Shown here in pieces: positions 18,032 to 25,238 of a stretch of 64,000 nt of DNA; positions within the stretch are counted from its first letter, which is position 1, and every line of letters starts with the position of its first letter. The position numbers and the translations under genes were made by a program. Below the pieces are notes generated by a model. That model was not told the origin of the DNA, did no database searches, and was given only the letters and a program-made list of their open reading frames with translations. This stretch comes from Geopsychrobacter electrodiphilus DSM 16401. Its GTDB lineage: Bacteria; Desulfobacterota; Desulfuromonadia; Desulfuromonadales; Geopsychrobacteraceae. The stretch is from positions 496,001-560,000 of the forward strand of contig NZ_ARWE01000001.1 of NCBI RefSeq assembly GCF_000384395.1. The letters are read 5' to 3'.

Positions 18032-19288
18032 ATGGGGTTGTTCGGAACAATCTTTGGCGCCAAACCCAGCCTTGAAAAAATTCAACGCGCCCTCGCTCAG
18101 AAAAATTATGCCGAAGCCTTGCACCAGGCGGAAGATCTGCTGGCGAAAACGGGAGAGACGCCCGAATTGCTTGCCGGGATGACCGCCGCCGCTGATGGTC
18201 TCGCGCGCCTGAATCTCGATGAAGGACTGCGGTCACAGGAGGCCGGAGAGCGAATTTTAGCCACTGAGCACTTGAAATTAGCCTTGTCGCAGGCGCGTTC
18301 CCTGTCTCTTGTCGCAGAGATTGAGCGAGCCCTTAGCGCCGAACCTCAGGTAAATGCTGCGCCGGTGCGGGCCCCAGTGCCCCCCCCAACAAGTTCCCCG
18401 TCTGGATGTGACGGATGTGCCCCCGAAGTACAGTCTGTTGAGGTCGCTACGGAAGACTTGCTTGATCTGCAGTCCCAGATTGAACTGCTCGTAGCATCTT
18501 ATCCTCCGGAGATGCAGCAGCGCTATCTGGGGGCCTCAAGTACTTTTTTACAGGCCTTTTTATCCATTCATAACGGAGACGAACAGCAGGCCCTCGCCTT
18601 TCTCGGCGAAGTTCCCGTCGCCGAGCGGGATGACCTTTATCTGTTTGAGTCGGGTTGTCTCAGGGCCCGCCTCGGTGAGACGGCGCAAGGGGTTGAACTG
18701 CTTCGTCAGGCGCTTGTCCTTGCCCCGGGGAGCCTGCTGGTGATCGATGCCCTGTTCCAGTTGTTGACGGAGCAGGGGGATCTGCCAGCGGCTCAGACCC
18801 TCTTGCAGGAACAACTTGAACTCGGGGCTGATTCCGCCTTCTGTCAGGCAAAAATTTGTGAAATCCACGCGGCTAATGGCGATCAGGGCGCGGCCCTGAT
18901 CGCGGCGCAATCGGCCTTGGCTGAGGGCTATGCAGAGCAGGGGTTCCTGGTGCTGGCGGCGAATCTCTACGAAGGGGCCGGAGAGGTCGAGCTCGCAGAG
19001 AAATTACTTTCGTGTCTGCCCGGGGGAGGGTGTAGCGGCGGGATGAACTTAGCTCTTGCCGAATTATTGCTGCGTCAGAAGCGGGAGTTGGGAAAAGTCC
19101 TCGACGCCTTTAACGATGCTTGTCGACAGGAGCCGCAGAATCCTCGTTGGCAGTTGCGCGTGGCCCAGACCTACCTGGCCCGAAAATGGCGCAAGCAGGG
19201 AGTCGAGTTACTTCATCGCGTGGTGGGTGATCCTCGGCTGGATGATCATCTGCGCCTTGAAGCTGAACAGCTTCTGGCTGAGCTTTAA
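18032..19288 (+). CDS. Tetratricopeptide-repeat protein
   Basis: A 418-residue, alanine- and leucine-rich helical protein without signal peptide or membrane span. Helical hairpins of about 34 residues are recognisable in the N-terminal ~100 residues (NYAEALHQAEDLLAKTGETP) and from ~160 to the end (GETAQGVELLRQALVLAPG; GDLPAAQTLLQEQLELGAD). A low-complexity proline/serine linker with SGCDGC lies near residue 120-130. It is probably a scaffold or partner protein. The role is not shown. A strong terminator follows. Confidence 0.75.
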   Translation: MGLFGTIFGAKPSLEKIQRALAQKNYAEALHQAEDLLAKTGETPELLAGMTAAADGLARLNLDEGLRSQEAGERILATEHLKLALSQARSLSLVAEIERALSAEPQVNAAPVRAPVPPPTSSPSGCDGCAPEVQSVEVATEDLLDLQSQIELLVASYPPEMQQRYLGASSTFLQAFLSIHNGDEQQALAFLGEVPVAERDDLYLFESGCLRARLGETAQGVELLRQALVLAPGSLLVIDALFQLLTEQGDLPAAQTLLQEQLELGADSAFCQAKICEIHAANGDQGAALIAAQSALAEGYAEQGFLVLAANLYEGAGEVELAEKLLSCLPGGGCSGGMNLALAELLLRQKRELGKVLDAFNDACRQEPQNPRWQLRVAQTYLARKWRKQGVELLHRVVGDPRLDDHLRLEAEQLLAEL

Positions 19289-19312
19289 GAAGTAAAACGA
19301 TATTTGGATATG

Positions 19313-19352
19313 ACGCCTCATCTGGTTTATACAGATGAGGCGTTTTTTTTTC
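19313..19352 (+). terminator. Rho-independent terminator
   Basis: A perfect 12-base stem, ACGCCTCATCTG with CAGATGAGGCGT, and a 7-base loop are followed by a run of nine T. It separates the TPR gene from the signalling cluster. Confidence 0.93.
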
Positions 19353-19500
19353 TTTGAAAAGCGTGTCTCCTAATTTGATATTTTACTTGAAAGCCGGTAT
19401 TTCTTTGAGCCAAATTGTCTCATTGTGTGCTGTGGTTTTTCAGCCATATTCAGGGGTAGTCCTTGGGGTTGTGGATAAGACACTATCTCGAAATCTTTAC

Positions 19501-19529
19501 TTGTAGATTATAATTTCATTCAATATAAT
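19501..19529 (+). promoter_or_regulatory. Candidate sigma-70 promoter for the kinase cluster
   Basis: A consensus -10 hexamer TATAAT (19524-19529) lies 17 bases after TTGTAG (19501-19506). The -35 match is weak but the spacing is ideal. It sits directly upstream of the kinase gene in an AT-rich stretch after the terminator. Confidence 0.5.
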
Positions 19530-19545
19530 ACCGTTCTACCAACGA

Positions 19546-20679
19546 ATGGATGGCTTTTTGACATTGATAAATTTGGATAAAAAGTTTTATGCCGGGGGGG
19601 AGCGCGTGCATCAGGATGCGGAGTTACCCTCTTCGGAAGTGATGAGTCAGACTGGAGAAATGCACCCGTCCGATTGGGATTGGAAGTACGGGCAGATCCT
19701 GGAAAATATTGATGTCGGAGTCCTGGTCCTCGATCTCGAAGAGCGCCGTGTCGATTTTCATAACTCGGGTTTCAGTGCGGTTTTTCAGGATCCGCGAATC
19801 TGTGATGATTTTGAGCGTCTTAAAGGTCTCCTGCTGGTCGACTTGAAAATGCCGGCCTCAGGACCAGCTTCAATTCTGTTGCCGTACCGGGATCGAACGC
19901 TGGGGTGTTCTGTCTATGAACTCGGGCCTCGTTACCGATGTATCTTTGTCCGTGATATCAGCGAAAAGATGCGTCTTGAATCGATCGCTCAGGCGGTCAA
20001 TACCATGGACAATATCGGGTTTATTTTTTCAGGGATTCGTCATGAAATTGGTAATCCGCTTAATTCACTCAAGATGGCGTTGAGTGTGTTGCGTAACAAT
20101 CTCGATACCTTCGACCGCCAGATGGTGGTTGAATATATCGATCGCGGCCTGGCAGACATCGGGCGCGTTGAGTTTCTGTTGAAGTCGATGAAAAGCTTCG
20201 CCATGTTTGAGCGGGTCGAATTGAAGGATGTCGATCTGGGAGATTTTTTGAAGCGTTTCGTCGCGCTGATCGGTCGCGAGTTCAATGAGCGCGGGATCTC
20301 TCTGGTGTTTGACAATCCCGAGGGCCTGGTCAAGGTCCGTATCGATAGCCGCGCGCTTCATCAGGCGTTACTCAATCTGCTGGCGAATGCAGCAGATGCT
20401 CTTGACGGCGTTACTGAGCCAGAAATTCATGTGTTTGCTGAGGAGAGGGATCAGTTGGTCCGGCTGGTGGTCGCCGATAACGGGAGGGGGATTTCAGAGG
20501 CACAGCGCCGCCACCTTTTTAAACCCTTCAATACCAGCAAACCGCATGGCAACGGTTTGGGACTGGTTATTACGCGCAAGCTGCTCGCCCAGATGAACGC
20601 AGATATCACAGTTGAAAGCAGTCCGGGAAATGGCACCCTTGCTATTGTCAGTTTGCCGATAAGCCACAGTCAGGCATAA
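19546..20679 (+). CDS. Soluble sensor histidine kinase
   Basis: A 377-residue kinase without membrane segments. Residues ~45-140 form a PAS-like module (YGQILENIDVGVLVLDLEERRV). The phosphoacceptor motif is SGIRHEIGNPLNSLKMALSV (H166), and the ATPase domain has LLNLLANAADAL, DNGRGIS and HGNGLGLVITRKLL. The RHEIGNPL form belongs to the HisKA/NtrB-like group. The gene is 12 bases upstream of a receiver-PATAN protein, which is the likely phosphotransfer partner. Starts at 19603 or 19642 are possible alternatives. Confidence 0.88.
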   Translation: MDGFLTLINLDKKFYAGGERVHQDAELPSSEVMSQTGEMHPSDWDWKYGQILENIDVGVLVLDLEERRVDFHNSGFSAVFQDPRICDDFERLKGLLLVDLKMPASGPASILLPYRDRTLGCSVYELGPRYRCIFVRDISEKMRLESIAQAVNTMDNIGFIFSGIRHEIGNPLNSLKMALSVLRNNLDTFDRQMVVEYIDRGLADIGRVEFLLKSMKSFAMFERVELKDVDLGDFLKRFVALIGREFNERGISLVFDNPEGLVKVRIDSRALHQALLNLLANAADALDGVTEPEIHVFAEERDQLVRLVVADNGRGISEAQRRHLFKPFNTSKPHGNGLGLVITRKLLAQMNADITVESSPGNGTLAIVSLPISHSQA

Positions 20680-20691
20680 GGATATATTTCT

Positions 20692-21801
20692 ATGACGGAA
20701 GAGGCCGGCACGGAGACCGTGCTGATAGTTGATGATGAGAAGTCCTTCCTCCTTTCGCTCAAGGACGGACTCAGGGTTCACGAGTCCAAGTTCCGGGTAC
20801 TGACCGCTGAAAGTGGTAAAGAGGCCATCTCCTTGTTGCGCGCACTACCGGTTGATCTGCTGATCACCGATCTCAAAATGCCTGAAGTTGATGGGTTTGA
20901 ACTGTTGGCCTGGACGACGCGCGAGAAGCCGGATTTGCCGGTGATTGTGATGACCGCCTTTGGCACTTCCGAGATCGAATCACAATTGGCAGAGATCGAT
21001 TCTCTCCAATATCTGGAAAAACCCCTGGCGTTAGGTGACCTTGAGAGTGCAATTTTTACGGCCCTGAAGGCCAAGGCGCGCAGCTATATCCGGGGGATCA
21101 GCCTGGCGACATTCCTCCAGTTGATGCATTTGGAAAAGAAGAGCTGCACCCTGAAAATTTCGCATATGGGAAAAGTTGGATATCTCTATTTCAGGGCAGG
21201 GATCCTGCTTGATGCGGAAACCGGAGAGCTGAAAGGTACTGCCGCCGCTTATGAGATTATGGTGTGGAATGATGCCGAGATTGAAATGGATTCACACTGT
21301 CGACGTCAGGATCAGGTTATTACGATCAGCCTTGAACATTTGTTGATCGATGCCTTTCGGCGTAAGGATGAAATGGCCCTGCCGCCTGAAATTCTCCCTA
21401 CAAAGTCAATGCCTGAAGAGACTTCAGAAACATTTTCAGGGCGGGGTGAAGATGCTGAATCCTCCCCTGAAGCAGTGGCCAGGCTGAAGCTGGTGGAGGT
21501 GTTGACCCACCATGCAGGGGTCAAGGAATTCGCGCTCTTTGATCCGACCGGGTTTCTCGAAAATCGGAACGAGGGGGAGTGTCAGTTGGAAGAATTCGAT
21601 CCTGCCCTTTTCCTGATGGGGGTTGAACGTCTGGACGAAACCCTGCATTTCGGCTCCTTCAGCCATATGATCATGAACACTGGCAGTCGCTGTCATTGTC
21701 TGTTGTTCAAGATTCAGCAACATCGGGTCGTTGCGCGGCTAGTCAAGGGGCAACGACCTGCTGAAGTCATGAAGCAGGTCAAACAGGCTCTCAACGCCTG
21801 A
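20692..21801 (+). CDS. Response regulator with PATAN (DUF4388) domain
   Basis: A 369-residue protein. Residues 1-125 are a receiver (VLIVDDEKS, phospho-acceptor D60 in ITDLKMPEVDG, conserved T in VMTAFG, K in YLEKPL). Residues ~140-220 match the PATAN/DUF4388 domain (LATFLQLMHLEKKSCTLKI; GYLYFRAGILLDAETGELKG). The C-terminal ~130 residues (about 265-365) look like a roadblock-type alpha/beta fold and are less certain. There is no DNA-binding domain, so output is probably by protein contact. It directly precedes two roadblock/LC7-like genes, which fits a MglB-like polarity or signalling module. Confidence 0.86.
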   Translation: MTEEAGTETVLIVDDEKSFLLSLKDGLRVHESKFRVLTAESGKEAISLLRALPVDLLITDLKMPEVDGFELLAWTTREKPDLPVIVMTAFGTSEIESQLAEIDSLQYLEKPLALGDLESAIFTALKAKARSYIRGISLATFLQLMHLEKKSCTLKISHMGKVGYLYFRAGILLDAETGELKGTAAAYEIMVWNDAEIEMDSHCRRQDQVITISLEHLLIDAFRRKDEMALPPEILPTKSMPEETSETFSGRGEDAESSPEAVARLKLVEVLTHHAGVKEFALFDPTGFLENRNEGECQLEEFDPALFLMGVERLDETLHFGSFSHMIMNTGSRCHCLLFKIQQHRVVARLVKGQRPAEVMKQVKQALNA

Positions 21802-21806
21802 TCAGG

Positions 21807-21830
21807 GGGCAGGACGTTCTGCCCTATTTA
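21807..21830 (+). other. Small hairpin between the PATAN regulator and roadblock genes
   Basis: GGGCAGG pairs with TTCTGCCC around an ACGT loop, followed by TATTTAATTAT. It may weaken transcription or stabilise an mRNA end. The T tract is too poor to call it a terminator. Confidence 0.35.
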
Positions 21831-21856
21831 ATTATCTAGCCAGTGGAGGAGAAAAA

Positions 21857-22480
21857 ATGAAGCAGGCCATTGATGAGTTAAAAGCCATCCCCGGAGTGGT
21901 TGGTGCCTGCCTGTTCGGCGCCCAGGAGGGTCTGCTGCAGAGCAATCTGCCTGGAATTTTTAAACCCGAAAAACTTTCTGCAGTTGGCAAGCAGTTAACC
22001 AAGTTGTTGGTGGCAGGACGCATGAGCTTCAGCGACCTGAATGATCTGTCCCTCCATTATGATGAATCGGCGGTGATTGCACGCGAGCTGCGCAAAGGGC
22101 TGACGATTTTTGTGATCTGTGATCCTTCGTTTAACCACAACCTGTTGACGATGTCTCTCAACCTGTTGCAGGAGGAGATGAATGAACAGGGCGGTGGCGG
22201 AACACTGTTGGAGGCCACGGTGCCGGCAGATGACGCTGGCGGCGCAGCCCAGGTCGGGCCAGATCTGGACCCCTTGTTGGATGAAATCAAAGGCTTGCTG
22301 TCCAAAGTTCTCGGACCTATGGCAAGTATTATTTTCGATGAAATCCTTCAGGAATGGTCCCTTAAAGGGGCGACCGTTGATCGGCTGGGGGCCTTGATGG
22401 AGATGCTGCATCAGGAAATTGGCGACCCGGAAAAGATTGTCGCATTTAAGGCGTTAACTGCGCCGCTGTTCAAAAGTTAG
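21857..22480 (+). CDS. Roadblock/LC7-like protein 1
   Basis: A 207-residue cytosolic protein. The first ~110 residues form a roadblock/LC7 domain (IDELKAIPGVVGACLFGAQE; VGKQLTKLL; LTIFVICDPSFNHNLLTMSL). The last ~70 (IKGLLSKVLGPMASIIFDEI) look like a helical dimerisation or partner-binding part. GGAGGAG at 21845-21851 supports the start. Roadblock proteins regulate small GTPases (such as MglA by MglB) or scaffold signalling. No GTPase gene is present in the window. Confidence 0.75.
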   Translation: MKQAIDELKAIPGVVGACLFGAQEGLLQSNLPGIFKPEKLSAVGKQLTKLLVAGRMSFSDLNDLSLHYDESAVIARELRKGLTIFVICDPSFNHNLLTMSLNLLQEEMNEQGGGGTLLEATVPADDAGGAAQVGPDLDPLLDEIKGLLSKVLGPMASIIFDEILQEWSLKGATVDRLGALMEMLHQEIGDPEKIVAFKALTAPLFKS

Positions 22481-22491
22481 GGGGTGCACCG

Positions 22492-22851
22492 ATGGCAACA
22501 GCTAAAGACTTTGTGATGCGGATCAGTTCGATTTCAGGGGTCTCGGGATGTGTGTTGGTTCGCGAAGATGGCGAGGTTCTTGGCAGTAGTCTCGAGGATC
22601 CAGATCTCTATGCCTCTCTGATGATACCTGGGCGGAATCTGGCGCGCGATATTATGGGTAACGTGGGATTCAGTCATTGTCGTTATCTTGGTTTTAATCG
22701 GGAAGGGAAAGAGCATTTTTACCTGTTTCTGATTGATAAGTTTTTACTGGGGCTGGTTCAGGCTCCGGATTGTCATGTTCCCGACATGTTGCAGGCCGTG
22801 ACGCGTCTCGTTGGTCGGGTCACCACAGGTGGGTCATCTGTAAAAGCCTAA
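22492..22851 (+). CDS. Roadblock/LC7-like protein 2
   Basis: A 119-residue protein of similar size and order of secondary structure to the preceding domain (ISSISGVSGCVLVREDGEVL; GRNLARDIMG; HFYLFLIDKFLLGLVQAPD). It has no extra domain. It is separated from the previous gene by 11 bases and is likely co-transcribed. Together the two could form a heterodimer; that is inference from context. Confidence 0.7.
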   Translation: MATAKDFVMRISSISGVSGCVLVREDGEVLGSSLEDPDLYASLMIPGRNLARDIMGNVGFSHCRYLGFNREGKEHFYLFLIDKFLLGLVQAPDCHVPDMLQAVTRLVGRVTTGGSSVKA

Positions 22852-22872
22852 TTTTTGGCAAGGAGAAAACCA

Positions 22873-23454
22873 ATGCGTCTGTCCGTTCTGCTGTTCCTGA
22901 TCTGTTTGATGCTCCCCGTATCGGTTCAGGCGGCCACGCTCGATGCTTTTGACCAGAAGGTGAAAGTGTGGGCTGATTCCTGTCGTGATGAGATAGTTAG
23001 TCAGTTTGATCTGTTGCTGACCTCCGGCAAGCTATCGTTGCCGCAACTCTTTGATACTTTTTATATCCCGATACCCGATACTTCACCGCAAAAATTTCAC
23101 ACCCAGTATGATCAGTTGACTGATGGTGTGCTGCGTCCGATCATTGATAAGTATCTTGCCATGGATGCGCGGATCGTCTTTGTTGTGCCGGTCGATGTGA
23201 ACGGATATCTGCCGACCCATAACAGCCGTTATTCTCGACCCCTGACCGGCGTAGGCGATACCGACACCAAGTGGAATCGCACTAAGCGGATATTCAGTGA
23301 TCGGACCGGGCTGGCGGCGGCGCATAACGTAGAACCCTTTTTACTGCAACGCTACAGTCGGGATACCGGCGAGGTGATGAGTGATCTTTCTGTGCCGGTG
23401 ATAGTGCAAAATCGGCACTGGGGCGCAGTTCGAATCGGATATAGGCAGAAGTAG
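22873..23454 (+). CDS. Secreted single Cache-type sensor domain protein
   Basis: A 193-residue protein. The ATG at 22873 follows AGGAG and gives a clear signal peptide (LSVLLFLICLMLPVSVQA, cut near AAT). The mature part is one Cache-like periplasmic sensor domain with the VDVNGYLPTHNSRY segment common in methyl-accepting chemotaxis receptors, plus NRTKRIFSDRTGLAAA and a final HWGAVRIGYR. There is no transmembrane helix or signalling domain after it. It closely resembles the sensor part of the next gene, so the pair looks like a tandem duplication in which this copy became soluble. Confidence 0.78.
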   Translation: MRLSVLLFLICLMLPVSVQAATLDAFDQKVKVWADSCRDEIVSQFDLLLTSGKLSLPQLFDTFYIPIPDTSPQKFHTQYDQLTDGVLRPIIDKYLAMDARIVFVVPVDVNGYLPTHNSRYSRPLTGVGDTDTKWNRTKRIFSDRTGLAAAHNVEPFLLQRYSRDTGEVMSDLSVPVIVQNRHWGAVRIGYRQK

Positions 23455-23492
23455 TTTTCCATTTTTTATTTACGACAAGTCAGGAGGAACAT

Positions 23493-24386
23493 GTGTTTAA
23501 GAAAGTAGGAATAAAAGTTGCCGTGATGGTCAATCTTGTGCTGCTGGTCGTTATGGCGGCGGGCACCTGGTACATTGTCGACCAGCAGGGGAAGAGTCTT
23601 GAAAGCCAACTGCTCGAACGGGGGCGGATTGAAGCATTGGTTGGTGCCAAATTGATCGGCAAAGTCATGGACGAAGCGATTGATAATGGAGTTTTCTCGG
23701 TCAAGGCGGCGTTTGATCAGGATTATGTACCGATTCCAGGATTTGAGCCTGCGAAGTATCACACCCAATACGATGCTTATCTGGATAAAGCGATCCTGGC
23801 GATGGAAGATGAGTTTTTGCAGGATGATTCAGTGGTTTTTGCAGTGGCCGTTGATGTAAATGGCTATTTGCCGACCCACAATACGCGCTATCAGAAGGCG
23901 ATCACCGGTGACAAGCAGAAGGACCTGGTTGGCAACCGAACCAAGCGAATGTTCAACGATCCGGTTGGAATCAAGGCGGCTCGGAATCTGGAGCCTGTGC
24001 TGCAGCAGGTCTATAATCGCGATACAGGCGAGACCATGTGGGACATCTCGGCCCCGATTCGGGTCAAGGGGAAACACTGGGGCGGGTTTCGTATCGGATT
24101 TTCACTGGAAAAAACCCAGCAGGCCAAATCTGATCTGACTTTGACCCTGGGAGCGATCATGCTGGGGATTCTCCTGCTTTCTACGGTTTTGGTCTTTATT
24201 ATCGTGAATGGAGCCCTGGCTCCTCTGACCCGTTTAACCCGTATTGCCGGTGACCTGGCTGATGGCCGGGTCGGTGAAAAGATTGAAAAATTGAGCCAGG
24301 ACGAGATTGGGCAGCTCGCTGATGTGCTGGAGAGACTGCGCGTCAGTCTGAAAGCGGCGATGGAGCGTTTAACCCGCGTCAAATAG
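23493..24386 (+). CDS. Cache-sensor membrane protein ending after its HAMP domain
   Basis: A 297-residue protein. The GTG start at 23493 has AGGAGG (23482-23487) five bases upstream. Order: transmembrane helix (about 9-28), periplasmic Cache-like domain (about 35-210, VDVNGYLPTHNTRY, NRTKRMFNDPVGIKAARN), second helix (about 220-240), HAMP (about 240-290, SQDEIGQLADVLERLR), then stop. It has the architecture of a chemoreceptor or kinase cut off directly after HAMP. It may signal by contacting a separate cytosolic protein such as the kinase at 19546. A terminator follows. Confidence 0.8.
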   Translation: MFKKVGIKVAVMVNLVLLVVMAAGTWYIVDQQGKSLESQLLERGRIEALVGAKLIGKVMDEAIDNGVFSVKAAFDQDYVPIPGFEPAKYHTQYDAYLDKAILAMEDEFLQDDSVVFAVAVDVNGYLPTHNTRYQKAITGDKQKDLVGNRTKRMFNDPVGIKAARNLEPVLQQVYNRDTGETMWDISAPIRVKGKHWGGFRIGFSLEKTQQAKSDLTLTLGAIMLGILLLSTVLVFIIVNGALAPLTRLTRIAGDLADGRVGEKIEKLSQDEIGQLADVLERLRVSLKAAMERLTRVK

Positions 24387-24414
24387 AAATGTTAAATACA
24401 GTTCGTCTGAAATA

Positions 24415-24454
24415 AAAACGAGCGGTCCTGCCATCAGCGGGGCCGCTCGTTTTT
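24415..24454 (+). terminator. Rho-independent terminator (convergent)
   Basis: AAAACGAGCGGTCC pairs with GGGCCGCTCGTTTT (one G-T wobble), flanked by A and T runs on both sides, so it can serve the sensor cluster on the + strand and nikR on the - strand. Confidence 0.88.
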
Positions 24455-24487
24455 GATTAGATGCCTGCTCCTGTTTTTGTACCAGCC

Positions 24488-24907
24488 TTAGCCTAGATCC
24501 TGTCCCGTTGTGGTCGCGACAAGTTTGCCATGCTTGACCCCTTTGGTACCGATCAATTCATCGGCGATTCGTTTGACCTGATTTGCCTGGCCTTTGATGG
24601 CAACCACTTCAAGGCAGTGGTGGGCATCGAGGTGGATGTGCAGGGTTGAGAGAATCTCCCGGTGATGAGAGTGCTGGTGTTCCGTCAGTTTGTCAGCCAG
24701 ATCGCGCGTATGATGATCGTAAACCAGGGTCACTGTGGCCACGGTTTCACGGGTCATGTCACCCCATTCCTGTTCGACCAGAGTACCGCGAATCAGATCA
24801 CGAATTGCTTCGGAACGATTGCTGTACCCCTTGCTGTCTATCAGTTGGTCGAACTGCTCAAGCAGACGGGCATCGATCGAAATACCAAAGCGGGTGAGGT
24901 CGGCCAT
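24488..24907 (-). CDS. nikR: Nickel-responsive transcriptional regulator NikR
   Basis: A 139-residue ribbon-helix-helix repressor. The N-terminal ~45 residues are the DNA-binding part ([34 protein letters not shown]). The C-terminal ACT-like domain has all four high-affinity Ni ligands of the E. coli protein: in the segment [20 protein letters not shown] and the following HHC, the spacing H-x10-H-x-H-x5-C is exact. The internal ATG at 24907 is chosen because an AGGAG sits upstream and homologues begin MxxLxRFG. It is transcribed away from the nrdD operon. Likely targets are Ni uptake or hydrogenase genes outside the window. Confidence 0.94.
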   Translation of the reverse strand: MADLTRFGISIDARLLEQFDQLIDSKGYSNRSEAIRDLIRGTLVEQEWGDMTRETVATVTLVYDHHTRDLADKLTEHQHSHHREILSTLHIHLDAHHCLEVVAIKGQANQVKRIADELIGTKGVKHGKLVATTTGQDLG

Positions 24908-25036
24908 GTCGGCTCCTGTAAAAAGGTTGATTCTTGTTTCCTGTCCAATCTGTTTAACACAGCGGTGGGCGCGCGACAAGAATCTTTGTCTTTCCTTAAA
25001 CTTAGGACCTCTCTTCACAGTTTACTCACAGGGAAT

Positions 25037-25052
25037 CAACAATATATAGTAG
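25037..25052 (+). promoter_or_regulatory. NrdR box 1
   Basis: CAACAATATATAGTAG matches 12 of 16 positions of the NrdR consensus acaCwAtATaTwgtgt, including the whole central part. It overlaps the candidate -10 region of nrdD. NrdR represses ribonucleotide reductase genes when dATP is abundant. Confidence 0.75.
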
Positions 25053-25068
25053 GTGTCTTCCGAAAAAA

Positions 25069-25084
25069 TCTCTAGATATTGTGT
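25069..25084 (+). promoter_or_regulatory. NrdR box 2
   Basis: TCTCTAGATATTGTGT matches 13 of 16 consensus positions, including the complete right half. Its start is 32 bases from that of box 1 (16 bases between boxes), the three-turn spacing characteristic of NrdR operators. Confidence 0.78.
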
Positions 25085-25238
25085 TTTACTTCTTTTATTT
25101 GAAATCTAAATCATGGTAGGTTTTTACCTGTTTCACGCTGGGAGGGGCTTTTTGTCTGGACTCTTCCCTTCCCTTGCTGCGTGCCCATTCTATTCACTAA
25201 CCTGATCTCGAGATACTGTCACCTCTGGAGGGAGGACC

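Larger units (their letters stand above)
24908..25238. promoter_or_regulatory. Divergent regulatory region between nikR and nrdD
   Basis: This 331-base AT-rich region holds the start sites for nikR (leftward) and the nrd operon (rightward). The two NrdR boxes are listed separately. A possible promoter for nrdD is TTTACT (25021-25026) with TATATA (25043-25048), whose -10 overlaps the first NrdR box. I found no clear NikR operator of the GTATGA-N16-TCATAC kind. A GGAGG at 25228-25232 precedes the nrdD ATG. Confidence 0.55.
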
